Below are positions 1-8,589 of a stretch of DNA of 64,000 bases, in pieces (position 1 is the stretch's first letter; the number at the start of each line of letters is the position of its first letter). The notes under the pieces were generated by a model, which did no database searches, had not been told where the DNA came from, and saw only the letters and a list, made by a program, of their open reading frames with translations. The stretch covers positions 13,168-77,167 of the forward strand of contig CAZVOA010000015.1 of NCBI GenBank assembly GCA_964628465.1. Reading direction: 5' to 3'. The stretch comes from JAFGPS01 sp964628465. Its GTDB lineage: Bacteria; Planctomycetota; Phycisphaerae; Sedimentisphaerales; Anaerobacaceae. Position numbers and translations under genes: made by a program.

Positions 1-1234
1 TAAGATTCTGTTCTCTTTCACTGAGTTTCGTGAACATATCATTAAAAGATTCAGACAGTAGATTCAACTCATGTAAATTCGTATTACTCTTGACTTTTAC
101 ATCCAGATGACCAGATGAAAGTTTCGACGCCGTATCGACGATTTCCGTTAATGGTCTGGCAATCCTATCCACGAGAATTACAGATAGAAATATTGCCAAC
201 AAAGTAGCGGCGATTATGATAAGCATAAATACCAATATTATATTTCTGTAAAGATCATTAAACGGCTGTTCGAGAGTACCAACATATAACATACCTATTA
301 TATCACCGCTGATGTTTCTAATAGGTTCATAAGCGGTTTTATACCAATCATTTACGACAAATGCGCGGCTGTTCCACAGAAGCCCTTTTGTTATTACCTG
401 ATCATATACTTCAGAAGAAACACGTGTTCCTATTGCACGGTTGCCGTCTTTATCTTTAACATTTGTTGAGATACGAAGGTCGTCTTGAAATATAGTGACT
501 GTTCCGGTATCTTTGCCATTATACTCGAGACCTTTGTAAACAACATTTTTGACTTTATCTACGATATCGTAATTACGGTTAAGCAGGTTGCCGCCATAAA
601 GCACACCAATGAAATTGTCGTCGTTATCGAAAACGGGGGCGGCGGCCTTAATTATCAAGCCGGATGTATGCTCATTTTCCGTCGTAGGTTTGGCTTTTTC
701 TGTATATTTTACCCACATATGGGCTTGTTTAGCTAATTCGTTGTTTTCTTTTAATAACTGATCTTCGGTGATTACCTGAGTCCCGCAAACGATTGTTTTT
801 TCATTTAAAACCTTTGCTATCAGTTCGTTATGTGCCTGATTATCTCCGATTGTCTCAGGATTTCTGGATCTTATTATTACATTTCCCTGTTTATCAGTTA
901 AGGTTAATATATCCAAACCTTCAGCAAGTCTGATATCATCGAGCAGTTTACTTGTTTTTTGCCTGGTTTCTGAGTCGAATTCGGCTGTTCCATTTGGTAA
1001 AACGCGGAACTCAGAACGTAAAACAGATAAGCGGATTACGTTTTCAATTCTTTTGGTTTCCTGGGCATATACTTCCCTTGCCGCGTTTAAATCGTTTTTA
1101 ACTTTTTCCTGCGCACGATCAATTATATCTTTTTTTATAAAATAAAAGCCCGCGACAGCTATAGATAGCGATACCAGTATGATAACCACCATATGAGAAA
1201 TAATTATTCTGGTTTTTAATGTATCACGTACCAT
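1..1234 (-). CDS. Membrane sensor with Cache and HAMP domains, 3' part cut off by window edge
   Basis: The minus-strand frame is open from an ATG at 1234 to the left window edge (about 411 codons), so the output domain is missing. A first membrane helix lies at about residues 10-33. A long extracytoplasmic region of Cache type follows, with stretches such as LDILTLTDKQGNVIIRS and NRAIGTRVS. A second helix (about 328-350, rich in Ile/Leu/Ala) leads into a HAMP linker containing RIARPLTEIVDTASKLSSG. The last readable residues, FNDMFTKLSEREQNL, are typical of the HAMP exit before a kinase, cyclase or chemotaxis domain. The first in-frame ATG after an upstream stop was used; no clear Shine-Dalgarno is seen. 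It is most likely a histidine kinase, since a receiver protein lies just upstream, but a chemoreceptor or diguanylate cyclase is possible. Confidence 0.8.
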   Translation of the reverse strand, partial: MVRDTLKTRIIISHMVVIILVSLSIAVAGFYFIKKDIIDRAQEKVKNDLNAAREVYAQETKRIENVIRLSVLRSEFRVLPNGTAEFDSETRQKTSKLLDDIRLAEGLDILTLTDKQGNVIIRSRNPETIGDNQAHNELIAKVLNEKTIVCGTQVITEDQLLKENNELAKQAHMWVKYTEKAKPTTENEHTSGLIIKAAAPVFDNDDNFIGVLYGGNLLNRNYDIVDKVKNVVYKGLEYNGKDTGTVTIFQDDLRISTNVKDKDGNRAIGTRVSSEVYDQVITKGLLWNSRAFVVNDWYKTAYEPIRNISGDIIGMLYVGTLEQPFNDLYRNIILVFMLIIIAATLLAIFLSVILVDRIARPLTEIVDTASKLSSGHLDVKVKSNTNLHELNLLSESFNDMFTKLSEREQNL

Positions 1235-1310
1235 AGTTTTTTCGTGTTAAAATCAGGTTTTCTGAATCCTGCGCGCAGAAAAACCACCTTTACAATAACA
1301 ATAAATTTCA

Positions 1311-1369
1311 AACCACGATAGACTTCCTTGATGCCACAGGGGGACTTGTACATCTATTTTATCGTGGTT
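1311..1369. repeat. 10-bp inverted repeat between sensor and receiver genes
   Basis: AACCACGATA at 1311-1320 is perfectly mirrored by TATCGTGGTT at 1360-1369, with a 39-base loop. The right arm touches the stop codon of the receiver gene. It could be a weak terminator/attenuator or a protein-binding palindrome. No T-run follows it on the minus strand, so a simple intrinsic terminator is not supported. Confidence 0.4.
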
Positions 1370-1791
1370 CATAACCTTTGCTGCCTTTGATACACATCGT
1401 GGACAGCTTCGACCAGCTCCCCGCGGTCAAATGATTTAATATAGTAATAAACAATATCCTGCTTGCGAACTTCAGTTTCTGTTTCCATACTGTTTTTGTT
1501 CGTTGTCATTATTATTTTCAGGTCAGGATCGATTGCCAGGAGAATTGAAACAGCGTCGTAGCCTTTAATTCTCGGCAAATCAACATCCATAATGACACAG
1601 CAGAATTTGACATCCTTTATTCTTTCGACCGCTTCCTTGAGATTACAACTCGTTTCGACATCGAAGCCGTCACGAATTAAATCTGAGTACAGCGGATAAA
1701 CTGACATAATGTCAGGGTCGATTATCAAAATCCTTTTGCATTCTGAACCCATTGATTTTTTCTCTGGATAACCAATTACTTTATATAACAC
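1369..1791 (-). CDS. Single-domain response regulator (CheY-like receiver)
   Basis: A 140-residue protein made almost entirely of one receiver domain. It shows RILIIDPD near residues 20-27 (acidic pocket), the phospho-acceptor Asp in CCVIMDVDLPRIKGYD, the conserved Thr region IIMTTNKN, and the conserved Lys in VYYYIKSFDRGELVEAV. There is no DNA-binding or enzymatic output domain, so it probably acts by protein contact or as a phosphate relay. The ORF opens with MLYKVIGYPEKKS; an internal Met in MGSECKR about 14 codons in is an equally good start. It sits upstream of, and in the same direction as, the Cache/HAMP sensor, which suggests a two-component pair. Confidence 0.85.
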   Translation of the reverse strand: MLYKVIGYPEKKSMGSECKRILIIDPDIMSVYPLYSDLIRDGFDVETSCNLKEAVERIKDVKFCCVIMDVDLPRIKGYDAVSILLAIDPDLKIIMTTNKNSMETETEVRKQDIVYYYIKSFDRGELVEAVHDVYQRQQRL

Positions 1792-1968
1792 CTAAATCAT
1801 TTCACCTTATTCGACACCAGTAAAGCGTAATCATTAACGTTATATATAGTTTGAGCAATTACTATACCATATTTTGAGGCAATTTAAACATAAAAAGTTT
1901 AAATTCTTATATTGTAAGCAGATAGGTATATTAAACAAGATATTTAGCAGGGTGGATAGATTGCAGGA

Positions 1969-1987
1969 ATGGGGCGTTTTGCCCCAT
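1969..1987. terminator. Hairpin ATGGGGC/GCCCCAT followed by T-run
   Basis: ATGGGGC (1969-1975) pairs with GCCCCAT (1981-1987) around a short T-rich loop and is followed by TTTT on the plus strand. This has the form of a small intrinsic terminator, but no clear plus-strand transcript precedes it. It could instead be a leader hairpin. Confidence 0.4.
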
Positions 1988-2000
1988 TTTAAGGGGCATA

Positions 2001-2240
2001 ATGAACCAGTCGAATTATTCAGTTATTAGGCGAATTAAAATTATAAGTGCGGTAAAATATAAATGGCGTCAGTTTCTGTTTTTAGAAATTTCTTATTTGA
2101 CGTTATTTATGTTTTGTAATAAAGAGAGACTTTTCCGGGCAAAATGCCTTTATCCTGTTCTGGGTCCTAATAAATTTCGTTTATTTGAGCAAATATTAAG
2201 CCTGAATCCTTTTCTTGACGATATTAATAAAACTCTATAA
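2001..2240 (+). CDS. Doubtful short ORF, 79 codons
   Basis: The ORF starts seven bases after an AAGGGG that could serve as a ribosome binding site, and it encodes a basic peptide beginning MNQSNYSVIRRIKIISAVKY. No motif, signal peptide or family resemblance is recognised. The AAGGGG is directly after the preceding hairpin, so the site may be coincidence. Kept at low confidence because nothing else explains this stretch. Confidence 0.18.
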   Translation: MNQSNYSVIRRIKIISAVKYKWRQFLFLEISYLTLFMFCNKERLFRAKCLYPVLGPNKFRLFEQILSLNPFLDDINKTL

Positions 2241-2348
2241 AATAACTGTTTTGGCTTCGTGATTGGCTTTTTAATCCGCGCGGCGTAAATAATGATTCAC
2301 AACTCGACTGAGATCGTTGAAGTCGAAAATTTATGAGAGAATATAATA

Positions 2349-5036
2349 ATGACAAAATATCCAAGGAAAAAGAAAATTAGTTCAGAGTCCGGTGTTCAGA
2401 GTACTCAGAACACAGAACTCAGTACCCAGTACGAATCAGGTACTCAGAACGATTTAAGTATTGCCCGTGAGCCGTTTTCAGGCTGGCCAATGATATTAGG
2501 CTGGGTGGCTATGCTTGTTTTCACCTTTCATGCCTGTACTCATATGGTAGCCGCCGGTGATACGTGGGTCGCGATGGCTTGCGGTCGTCATTTTGTAAAT
2601 CACGGCGTAGATACAATCGAGCCTTTCAGCGCAAATTCGCATAAAGCCGGACCAACGCCTGAAACGATGGATAAATATGCCAAAACTCTTTATGATGACA
2701 TTGCTGAGATGGAAATACAGGGGCAAGGTCATGGAATAAAATATTCACTGGTGAGATGGTGGGCGGATAAATGTGATGATTTCGAGAACTGGCCGCAATG
2801 GAAACAGTCTTTTACCAAGTGGATTCACCCGACAGGCTGGATTAATCAAAACTGGCTCACTCATGTAATTTTTTATAAGCTGGTTCCAAAATCTTCTTAT
2901 GAAGACGGGGTAAGTTTTACATCCAATGCTCTTGTTTACTGGAAATTCGCGATTTATATCCTTGCTATGATATGTGTTTATTACACGTCCAGAATAATCG
3001 GGGCGAACAGATACGTGGCTGTAGTTTTTTCATGTTTCGCTTTGTTTGTGGGAAGGTCTTTCCTTGATATTCGTCCTGCTGGTTTTTCCAACCTGCTTGT
3101 GGCGGTCTTCATGCTGATACTTGTCCTGAGCATGTATAAAAATTACAAGTATATATGGCTTATTGTTCCGCTGGTTGTATTGTGGTGCAATCTTCATGGC
3201 GGATACATTTATGTTTTTATTATGATGATTCCGTTCATCGGTTTGCAGTTGTTCACATGTCTCAATCGAAAATGGACTGCAATCATATACAACCTTACAG
3301 CTTGGCCTTTTCTGCTGATAGTTATCGCTATAGCAGGCCCGACGTTAGCTGTATTGCTATTTACTATTTTGGTAATTGTGCTTGATATTGTGCTTATTTT
3401 TTTCAAGGACAGAATAGTTTCACTGGATTTCAAAGGCGTGTATCATTCGATAGGAGTGTTTATCGCAGCGTTTCTTGCTTCGATTTTATTCAACCCGTTC
3501 CATCTGACAAACCTCACGCATACTTTTGTTATAAGCATAAGCAAACATGCCGAGAGATGGCGTGACATACATGAATGGCATCCTGCTTTTGACTGGTCGA
3601 ACCCTGTCGGAACCGCTGTCCCGTTTTTAGTAATGTATATAATTTTATGGCTTGTGTTTTTGGCATGGTCCTTCAGTCTGATATATACATCTGTTTCTGG
3701 TGACCCATCCAGCAGACGCAAAAAGAAAGAATCCGGCGGTTATGAGTGGCAGAAAATTAATGTTGTAATGATATTAATCGCCGCTCTGACAATTTATATG
3801 GCGATTCGTTCAAGAAGGTTTATACCGATAGCGGGAATTGTCGGCTGCCCGATTATCGCGATGTTAGTCACGCAGTTGATTCGTGTTGCTGCCGCGAAGT
3901 ATAATGATTCTATAGGAAAAGGATTCGTTGTTCCGGCTATGCCGAAGCTGATTGAAAACGGACTGATTGCCTTAGGAGCTATTGCCGTATTGTATTTCGG
4001 AACATGGTGGGGACTTAAATTCAAAACTGTTTACCTTGATCCATGGCCGAATGATACAGTATTCACCTCTGTTTTTATGAGAATGACTGCATCTGACGCA
4101 AAACCGTTTTATGCCATGAAGTTTATAAAAGATAATAAACTGCATGGGAAAATGTTCAACTACTGGACCGAAGGAGGTTTCATCGCCTGGGGACAGGAGC
4201 CTGACCCGAACGGTTTTACGCCGCTTCAGTTGTTTATGGACGGTCGCGCACAGGCTGCTTATGACAGGGTGACTTTCGACGAATGGTCAACTATACTGGC
4301 CGGAGGATATGAAATGCACAGGATTCTTCAGGCGGCAAAAGCAAGAGAAGAGAACATTAAAGCATCTGATCTCGTACCAATCGGCGAATTTATGGATGGA
4401 CAGCTTAAAAGTCATGATGTATGGTGTATGCTTATGCCATCAAGTGTATTTAATGATCCTGACAGGACCAGTTCATATTATACATTCAAGGCGCTCGAAA
4501 TTCATCCTCTATGGCGTACCGTTTTCTTTAATGACAAACAAAAGCTCCTGGTTAATATAAACACTGAGCAGGGTCGTAAATTATATGACGGCATTCTTAC
4601 GAATGATGACAGCACCAAATATCCTGATGAATACCATAAAAATCTGAACCGTGCGCATAAATTATTGGATATATTATATGGCCAGGATACTGTTGAGAAA
4701 CAACAGGGTATGGCGTATGCACTAAAAGCTTTCGAGCTTAATCCTACTCCCGCGGCGATGATGGAAGTAATCGCCAATGCCGCGCAATATTCGTATTTAA
4801 GACCGGAAGTTGAGAGGTTTTGTAAGGAGTATGTGAAAAGCTTTGCGAGTAAATATAATGAGTGGAAGAAAATTGATGGTTATCGTTTGAAAGTCGAATC
4901 AGCGAGACTGGCAAATTATTATCTTGGCCAGTTGGCGGGTTCAAGAAATGATAATGAATCTAAAAATACTTATGACCAGCAGCGTGAATTTTGTATAAGT
5001 GAACTTCAAAGAATTGGAATGGACAAAAGGTGGTAA
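2349..5036 (+). CDS. Large multi-pass membrane protein, GT-C glycosyltransferase-like
   Basis: An 895-residue protein with a polar N-terminus of about 45 residues, a first helix near 46-66, about nine further hydrophobic segments up to about residue 575, and a soluble C-terminal part of about 320 residues. The first loop after helix 1 carries the acidic-aromatic sequence AAGDTWVAMACGRHFVNHG, which resembles the Asp-bearing first loop of GT-C transferases using polyprenyl-phosphate sugars. A later segment has VVLWCNLHGGYIYVF, and the soluble part has YWTEGGFIAWGQ. The next gene is a GT2 enzyme of the polyprenol-phosphate type and overlaps or abuts this one, which fits a lipid-linked sugar donor and acceptor pair. 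The family assignment is inferred from topology and context; the substrate is unknown. Confidence 0.65.
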   Translation: MTKYPRKKKISSESGVQSTQNTELSTQYESGTQNDLSIAREPFSGWPMILGWVAMLVFTFHACTHMVAAGDTWVAMACGRHFVNHGVDTIEPFSANSHKAGPTPETMDKYAKTLYDDIAEMEIQGQGHGIKYSLVRWWADKCDDFENWPQWKQSFTKWIHPTGWINQNWLTHVIFYKLVPKSSYEDGVSFTSNALVYWKFAIYILAMICVYYTSRIIGANRYVAVVFSCFALFVGRSFLDIRPAGFSNLLVAVFMLILVLSMYKNYKYIWLIVPLVVLWCNLHGGYIYVFIMMIPFIGLQLFTCLNRKWTAIIYNLTAWPFLLIVIAIAGPTLAVLLFTILVIVLDIVLIFFKDRIVSLDFKGVYHSIGVFIAAFLASILFNPFHLTNLTHTFVISISKHAERWRDIHEWHPAFDWSNPVGTAVPFLVMYIILWLVFLAWSFSLIYTSVSGDPSSRRKKKESGGYEWQKINVVMILIAALTIYMAIRSRRFIPIAGIVGCPIIAMLVTQLIRVAAAKYNDSIGKGFVVPAMPKLIENGLIALGAIAVLYFGTWWGLKFKTVYLDPWPNDTVFTSVFMRMTASDAKPFYAMKFIKDNKLHGKMFNYWTEGGFIAWGQEPDPNGFTPLQLFMDGRAQAAYDRVTFDEWSTILAGGYEMHRILQAAKAREENIKASDLVPIGEFMDGQLKSHDVWCMLMPSSVFNDPDRTSSYYTFKALEIHPLWRTVFFNDKQKLLVNINTEQGRKLYDGILTNDDSTKYPDEYHKNLNRAHKLLDILYGQDTVEKQQGMAYALKAFELNPTPAAMMEVIANAAQYSYLRPEVERFCKEYVKSFASKYNEWKKIDGYRLKVESARLANYYLGQLAGSRNDNESKNTYDQQREFCISELQRIGMDKRW

Positions 5037-5041
5037 TTTTT

Positions 5042-5797
5042 ATGGTCGATAATGGTGGCCATGAATCTAAAGCAAATGGCTCTTCTTTTAAACAGGAAGT
5101 TGTAAAATCTTTAAGTGTTTTTTTCCCATGCTATAACGAGCAGGACAACGTTGCTCGTACTACTGAAAAAGCGCTCGAAGTTTTGAAAAAGCTGAATATT
5201 GATTTCGAAATTATAATTGTAAACGACGGCAGCGCTGATAAAACAGGACAAATCGCGGACGAACTTTCCAATCGGGATAAAAGGATAAAAGTTGTACATC
5301 ACCCCAAAAATCTCGGATATGGCGCCGCTTTGCAATCAGGTTTCAAGACCGCGTCGAAAGAATATGTTTTTTATACAGATGGTGACGGCCAATTCGATAT
5401 GAACGAGCTTCCGCCGCTTTTACCGATGATAGCGCAATGCGACATTGTGAGCTGTTATCGTATAAAACGTCAGGATAATTTTATAAGGAAATTAAACGCA
5501 TTTTGCTGGACACGGCTCGTCTGTTTTCTCTTCCATATGAAAATTCGTGACATAGATTGTGCTTTCAAGTTATATAAAAGAGAAATTTTCGACAATATCA
5601 AACTTTCGAGTACCGGCGCTCTTATCGATACTGAGGTTTTGGCCAGAGCAACGAAAAAAGGGTATAAAATTATACAAAAGGGCGTTCATCATTATCCTCG
5701 TGTAGCCGGTACGCAAACCGGGGCAAATCCTCGTGTAATTCTTCGTGCTTTTAAGGAATTATTTAAATTACATAAACAAATTCGCGGCGGCAACTGA
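5042..5797 (+). CDS. GT2 glycosyltransferase, polyprenyl-phosphate sugar synthase-like
   Basis: A cytoplasmic GT-A fold transferase of about 251 residues. It has the GT2 opening SVFFPCYNEQDNVARTTEKA, the nucleotide-binding IIVNDGSADKTG, the NLGYGAALQSGFK segment, and the metal-binding DGDGQFD. The late IRDIDCAFKLYKREIF resembles the DxxxGFKxxxR part of dolichol- or undecaprenol-phosphate sugar synthases. An open frame exists from a GTG at 5030 that overlaps the upstream gene, but AAGGTGG at 5027-5033 is placed for the ATG at 5042, so that start is chosen. No C-terminal membrane helices are present, so the product probably hands the lipid-linked sugar to a separate GT-C protein such as its upstream neighbour. 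Confidence 0.85.
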   Translation: MVDNGGHESKANGSSFKQEVVKSLSVFFPCYNEQDNVARTTEKALEVLKKLNIDFEIIIVNDGSADKTGQIADELSNRDKRIKVVHHPKNLGYGAALQSGFKTASKEYVFYTDGDGQFDMNELPPLLPMIAQCDIVSCYRIKRQDNFIRKLNAFCWTRLVCFLFHMKIRDIDCAFKLYKREIFDNIKLSSTGALIDTEVLARATKKGYKIIQKGVHHYPRVAGTQTGANPRVILRAFKELFKLHKQIRGGN

Positions 5798-5798
5798 A

Positions 5799-5893
5799 AA
5801 GAAGTTAAAAGTGAACTAAAGTTAAAAGTAGTCGCCAAAGGCGTTCAAATACAACTTTAGTCACTTTACACTTTAGCTCTCTTTTAACTTCTT
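5799..5893. repeat. Palindromic dispersed repeat, copy A
   Basis: This element fills nearly the whole gap between two plus-strand genes. The left arm (about 5801-5829) reads GAAGTTAAAAGTGAACTAAA and onward. The right arm (about 5851-5891) contains ACTTTAGTCACTTT and ends TTTTAACTTC, so the two arms form a long imperfect hairpin. A near-identical element lies at 41318-41421, also between two plus-strand genes. Two copies in 64 kb suggest a genome-wide intergenic palindromic family of REP or MITE type. Confidence 0.7.
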
Positions 5894-5905
5894 TTTCGAG
5901 TAAAA

Positions 5906-7900
5906 ATGAAAAAAGATAAAGTCAACCTTTTCGTTTATGGCTCATTACGTGACCGAAAGATTTTTCAGTCGGTTTGCGGGCTTGATTTCTCAAGGAAAGC
6001 TTCCCAATCCGAAGGTGGCGATGTTCTTTTCGCGGAACCAGCTTTTTTACCCGGTCACAGGAGAGTTAGTCCCGACAATGTATATTTTTACGCGATTGCT
6101 TCAGAGTCATCGAGGATTGAAGGTCTTGTAATATATGATATCCCAGCCAAATCAATGGCTGTAATTGACAAGTATGAAGGGCAGCGTTATGAAAGAGAAT
6201 CTGTCTTGGTTAATACCGCAAGCGGAAAAGTAAAAGCTCAGGCGTATCTTGTTTCCCACGATTCCATGAAGAAACGTTTCGGGGACAGATTTCATGTTAA
6301 TCTCATACATGAGTTATGGCTTAGAAAACGTATTGAACGTTTCATTAAAAAAAGAACACGTCCCGGCGAGCGTTCCGTTGATGCCGAAGCTGAACGCCGT
6401 GCCGACAGGGAGCTGCTTGCGACAACCGAACGTGACCTTGTAATAAGTCATTATCGTTCAGATGCTGTTAGTGATTATTATCTCGAACGTGAGCTTGACA
6501 GGCCGAGACCGACAATAAGGCATTTGTATAATGACCCGCAGGCGGTTCCATTTATTAAAAATTATCTTGCTCTTGTTGTGAAACAGGTTTTACTGAATCA
6601 GCTCGACGAACAAATCCAAAGCCAATTTCGTTTTGAGCTTGAAAATATGCGGAGTTCAAAAAGATACTTCAGTCGCTCTGTAAGCCTGCTCCTGGCAATG
6701 CAAATTATTAATACAAATAATACTACAGTTGATATGATTCTCAGAGATTGTCTTAAGACTATGCCATACACGCGATATGATTTAATAGATTATGTTAAAT
6801 ATGGTGTGCGAGTCGCCAGAGACTTTTTTGACAGGCGCGTTGTTAGTTCAAGGTTAAGTTTAATTCGTTCGAATCTAAAGTTTGGTCTGATTCCGCTTGG
6901 TCTTGAAATTGAGTTAAGTAATCTTGGCTCGGCTGCGGTTGAACCGAAAAGAAGTATTACAAAAGCTCGTGATCCAATATATGACGGTTTTAATTACTTC
7001 TGTGATTTTGGTCTTGATGTTTTATCGTGGAAACTCGGTGGTTACGTTGATGACCATTCAGGTGTAACCGACAAACGACGCAGAAGCGGATTTCTCGAAC
7101 TTGCGCCGGGAAGATTAAACCTGGCGGGAGAATTGTCACGTCCAGCAACTGCTGCTCCCTGGCTTCTTAATCAATTGATTCACGAGATAGTAAGTTTTTA
7201 CAATTTACCGCCTCATAGTTTGCACCTTTCATTTCAAATGAGAAAAAAACAGATTGGAAAACAAAAAGTTTTGCCTTTGGGTTTTGCCAAGTGCCTTCTT
7301 GCTCTTGGTGGCGGCCCTGAATTAAAAGAAGCTGGAAGACTATGGGTTACAAGGATGGTTTATGATGAAATAACAAAACCACCGGCTGATCAGACAAGTC
7401 ATAAAATACGCGGGGTTCTTGAAGGTGATGAAAGAGTTAAAGAAGAGCTTGTTTTTGCCAGAACCAATAAACGAAGATGGTACACACCTTTCGGGGATAT
7501 TGGTGAAAGCGTTCCGCCACAGGCTATGACTTATGTTCAGCAGTATAAATTTATCAGGCTCGATGAAAGAGCAAACTATGAACCTCTGATAATGTGTCTT
7601 AAAGGCCTCCAGTTATCTATTAATCCCGGTGATTATTTGACGGCTGAGCAGCTAAATTCCTCAGCCAAGCTACGTGAAGATTTTAAGCTTCTCAAGGAAT
7701 GGTCATTAAAGCCCGATAAAATCAGCTCTCATACTATAAATAGTTTTCTCAGGGACGTACATGAGGGGCTTATGAGCGAGGGATACCACAAACCCGCTCA
7801 TGAAGTGCATTATATCGAATGGGCGGTTACAGCAGTTGATATGCAGCTTCGAATGTTCAACCAGCAGGTGGAAAAAGCTCAGGAATTATCAAAATCCTGA
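5906..7900 (+). CDS. Fusion of a gamma-glutamylcyclotransferase-like domain with a large GxEIE-type domain
   Basis: A 664-residue soluble protein. Residues 1-130 match the GGCT/AIG2 fold: the substrate-loop motif LFVYGSLRDRKIF, then FLPGHRRV, the segment ASESSRIEGLVIYDI, and the IDKYEGQRYERESVLV block in which the family's catalytic Glu lies. The remaining 530 residues are not a recognised GGCT extension. They include GLIPLGLEIELSNLG (about residue 330) and GFLELAPGRLNLAGELSRP (about 390). They also include LLNQLIHEIVSFYNLPPHSL. The GLEIEL core followed by a conserved Glu-Leu-Pro region recalls the GS/GCS-like amidoligase fold; this is inference and needs profile comparison. An amidoligase plus a cyclotransferase would suit making and breaking gamma-glutamyl amides. 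The start follows repeat A directly. Confidence 0.6.
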   Translation: MKKDKVNLFVYGSLRDRKIFQSVCGLDFSRKASQSEGGDVLFAEPAFLPGHRRVSPDNVYFYAIASESSRIEGLVIYDIPAKSMAVIDKYEGQRYERESVLVNTASGKVKAQAYLVSHDSMKKRFGDRFHVNLIHELWLRKRIERFIKKRTRPGERSVDAEAERRADRELLATTERDLVISHYRSDAVSDYYLERELDRPRPTIRHLYNDPQAVPFIKNYLALVVKQVLLNQLDEQIQSQFRFELENMRSSKRYFSRSVSLLLAMQIINTNNTTVDMILRDCLKTMPYTRYDLIDYVKYGVRVARDFFDRRVVSSRLSLIRSNLKFGLIPLGLEIELSNLGSAAVEPKRSITKARDPIYDGFNYFCDFGLDVLSWKLGGYVDDHSGVTDKRRRSGFLELAPGRLNLAGELSRPATAAPWLLNQLIHEIVSFYNLPPHSLHLSFQMRKKQIGKQKVLPLGFAKCLLALGGGPELKEAGRLWVTRMVYDEITKPPADQTSHKIRGVLEGDERVKEELVFARTNKRRWYTPFGDIGESVPPQAMTYVQQYKFIRLDERANYEPLIMCLKGLQLSINPGDYLTAEQLNSSAKLREDFKLLKEWSLKPDKISSHTINSFLRDVHEGLMSEGYHKPAHEVHYIEWAVTAVDMQLRMFNQQVEKAQELSKS

Positions 7901-7918
7901 TTCCTTTAAATAATAGTT

Positions 7919-8272
7919 TTACTCTTTTTGCTCTGAATTTTTATGCAGCCAGTACATTATGACTGAAACTAAATATTCTTCCTGCTGCTCCGTAAGTTCC
8001 TGTCCCATTTTTATACCATGCCATTTTTCCAGGCACTTTCTACAGCATATCGCGGTCGCGTGCTGGGCGATAAAAACAGGATGATTTTTCATCGGTGTTT
8101 GTTTGCCGTCATTTTCCGGCGATGAAGGAGCGATACGTTCCCTTATAAAGTCACGCGCATGCTGCTCGATTGTTTGAAATCCTTTGCTTTGCAGATATTG
8201 CTGTTCTTTTATCCTGAGTTTGAATCTGCTGCGAAATTTCGATTGTGCCAGTCTGGCAAATAATTGTTCCAT
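7919..8272 (-). CDS. DUF4186 family protein
   Basis: A 117-residue soluble protein. The C-terminal half carries the family core: HPVFIAQHATAICCRKCLEK, then WHGI, then a helix containing QQEEYLVSVIMYWL. The His/Cys cluster (His-Pro...Gln-His...Cys-Cys-x2-Cys...His) looks like a metal-binding centre. The N-terminal half is basic and helical. The function is not known. It is convergent with the upstream fusion gene and 18 bases from it, and divergent from flagellin. Confidence 0.8.
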   Translation of the reverse strand: MEQLFARLAQSKFRSRFKLRIKEQQYLQSKGFQTIEQHARDFIRERIAPSSPENDGKQTPMKNHPVFIAQHATAICCRKCLEKWHGIKMGQELTEQQEEYLVSVIMYWLHKNSEQKE

Positions 8273-8589
8273 ATTTTTCTAAATCTTGTGAATTAATAGT
8301 GTCCTATAATCTGATTATTTATCGGCATTTTTAAAATTAATTATTTGTTTTTTTAAGTTTCTATCTAATATATCAAATAATTTTGAAAAATATTACGCAT
8401 CTTAACTGTGTTATCTAATATGATAATACTAAAGTTACCGGTCCAGCAATATTTACTCATTTTCAAATAAGAAAAATCCTTAAGTATCGCATATTCTCAA
8501 CGATAATTTGCATTGGAAACTTATATCATTAGGTTTTACGGCTTATTGTAAGTCCAGAAAATATTTTAATTTTTTAAGGAGTCTATGAT
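8273..8589. other. Intergenic region upstream of flagellin
   Basis: An AT-rich region of 317 bases between the divergent DUF4186 and flagellin genes. It contains the sigma28-like promoter at 8480-8506 and the flagellin ribosome binding site AAGGAG at 8576-8581. No other structure is apparent. Confidence 0.6.
8480..8506 (+). promoter_or_regulatory. Sigma28 (FliA)-like flagellin promoter
   Basis: TTAAGTAT (8480-8487), an 11-base spacer and AACGATAA (8499-8506) match the sigma28 consensus TAAAGTTT-N11-GCCGATAA at 6 of 8 positions in each box, with exactly the right spacing. It lies 84 bases upstream of the flagellin ATG, a normal leader length. No fliA gene is in the window. Confidence 0.65.

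Larger units (their letters stand above)
1792..2348. other. Mostly non-coding stretch between divergent genes
   Basis: AT-rich spacer separating the minus-strand receiver gene from the plus-strand membrane protein. It holds a GC hairpin at 1969-1987 and one doubtful short ORF (2001-2240). Promoters for both flanking genes should lie here, but no convincing -35/-10 pair could be picked by eye. Confidence 0.5.

Noticed and set aside
485..736. An 83-codon plus-strand ORF inside the sensor gene
   Set aside because: The minus-strand frame is open through this region and encodes a coherent Cache/HAMP sensor; the plus-strand frame is its shadow.
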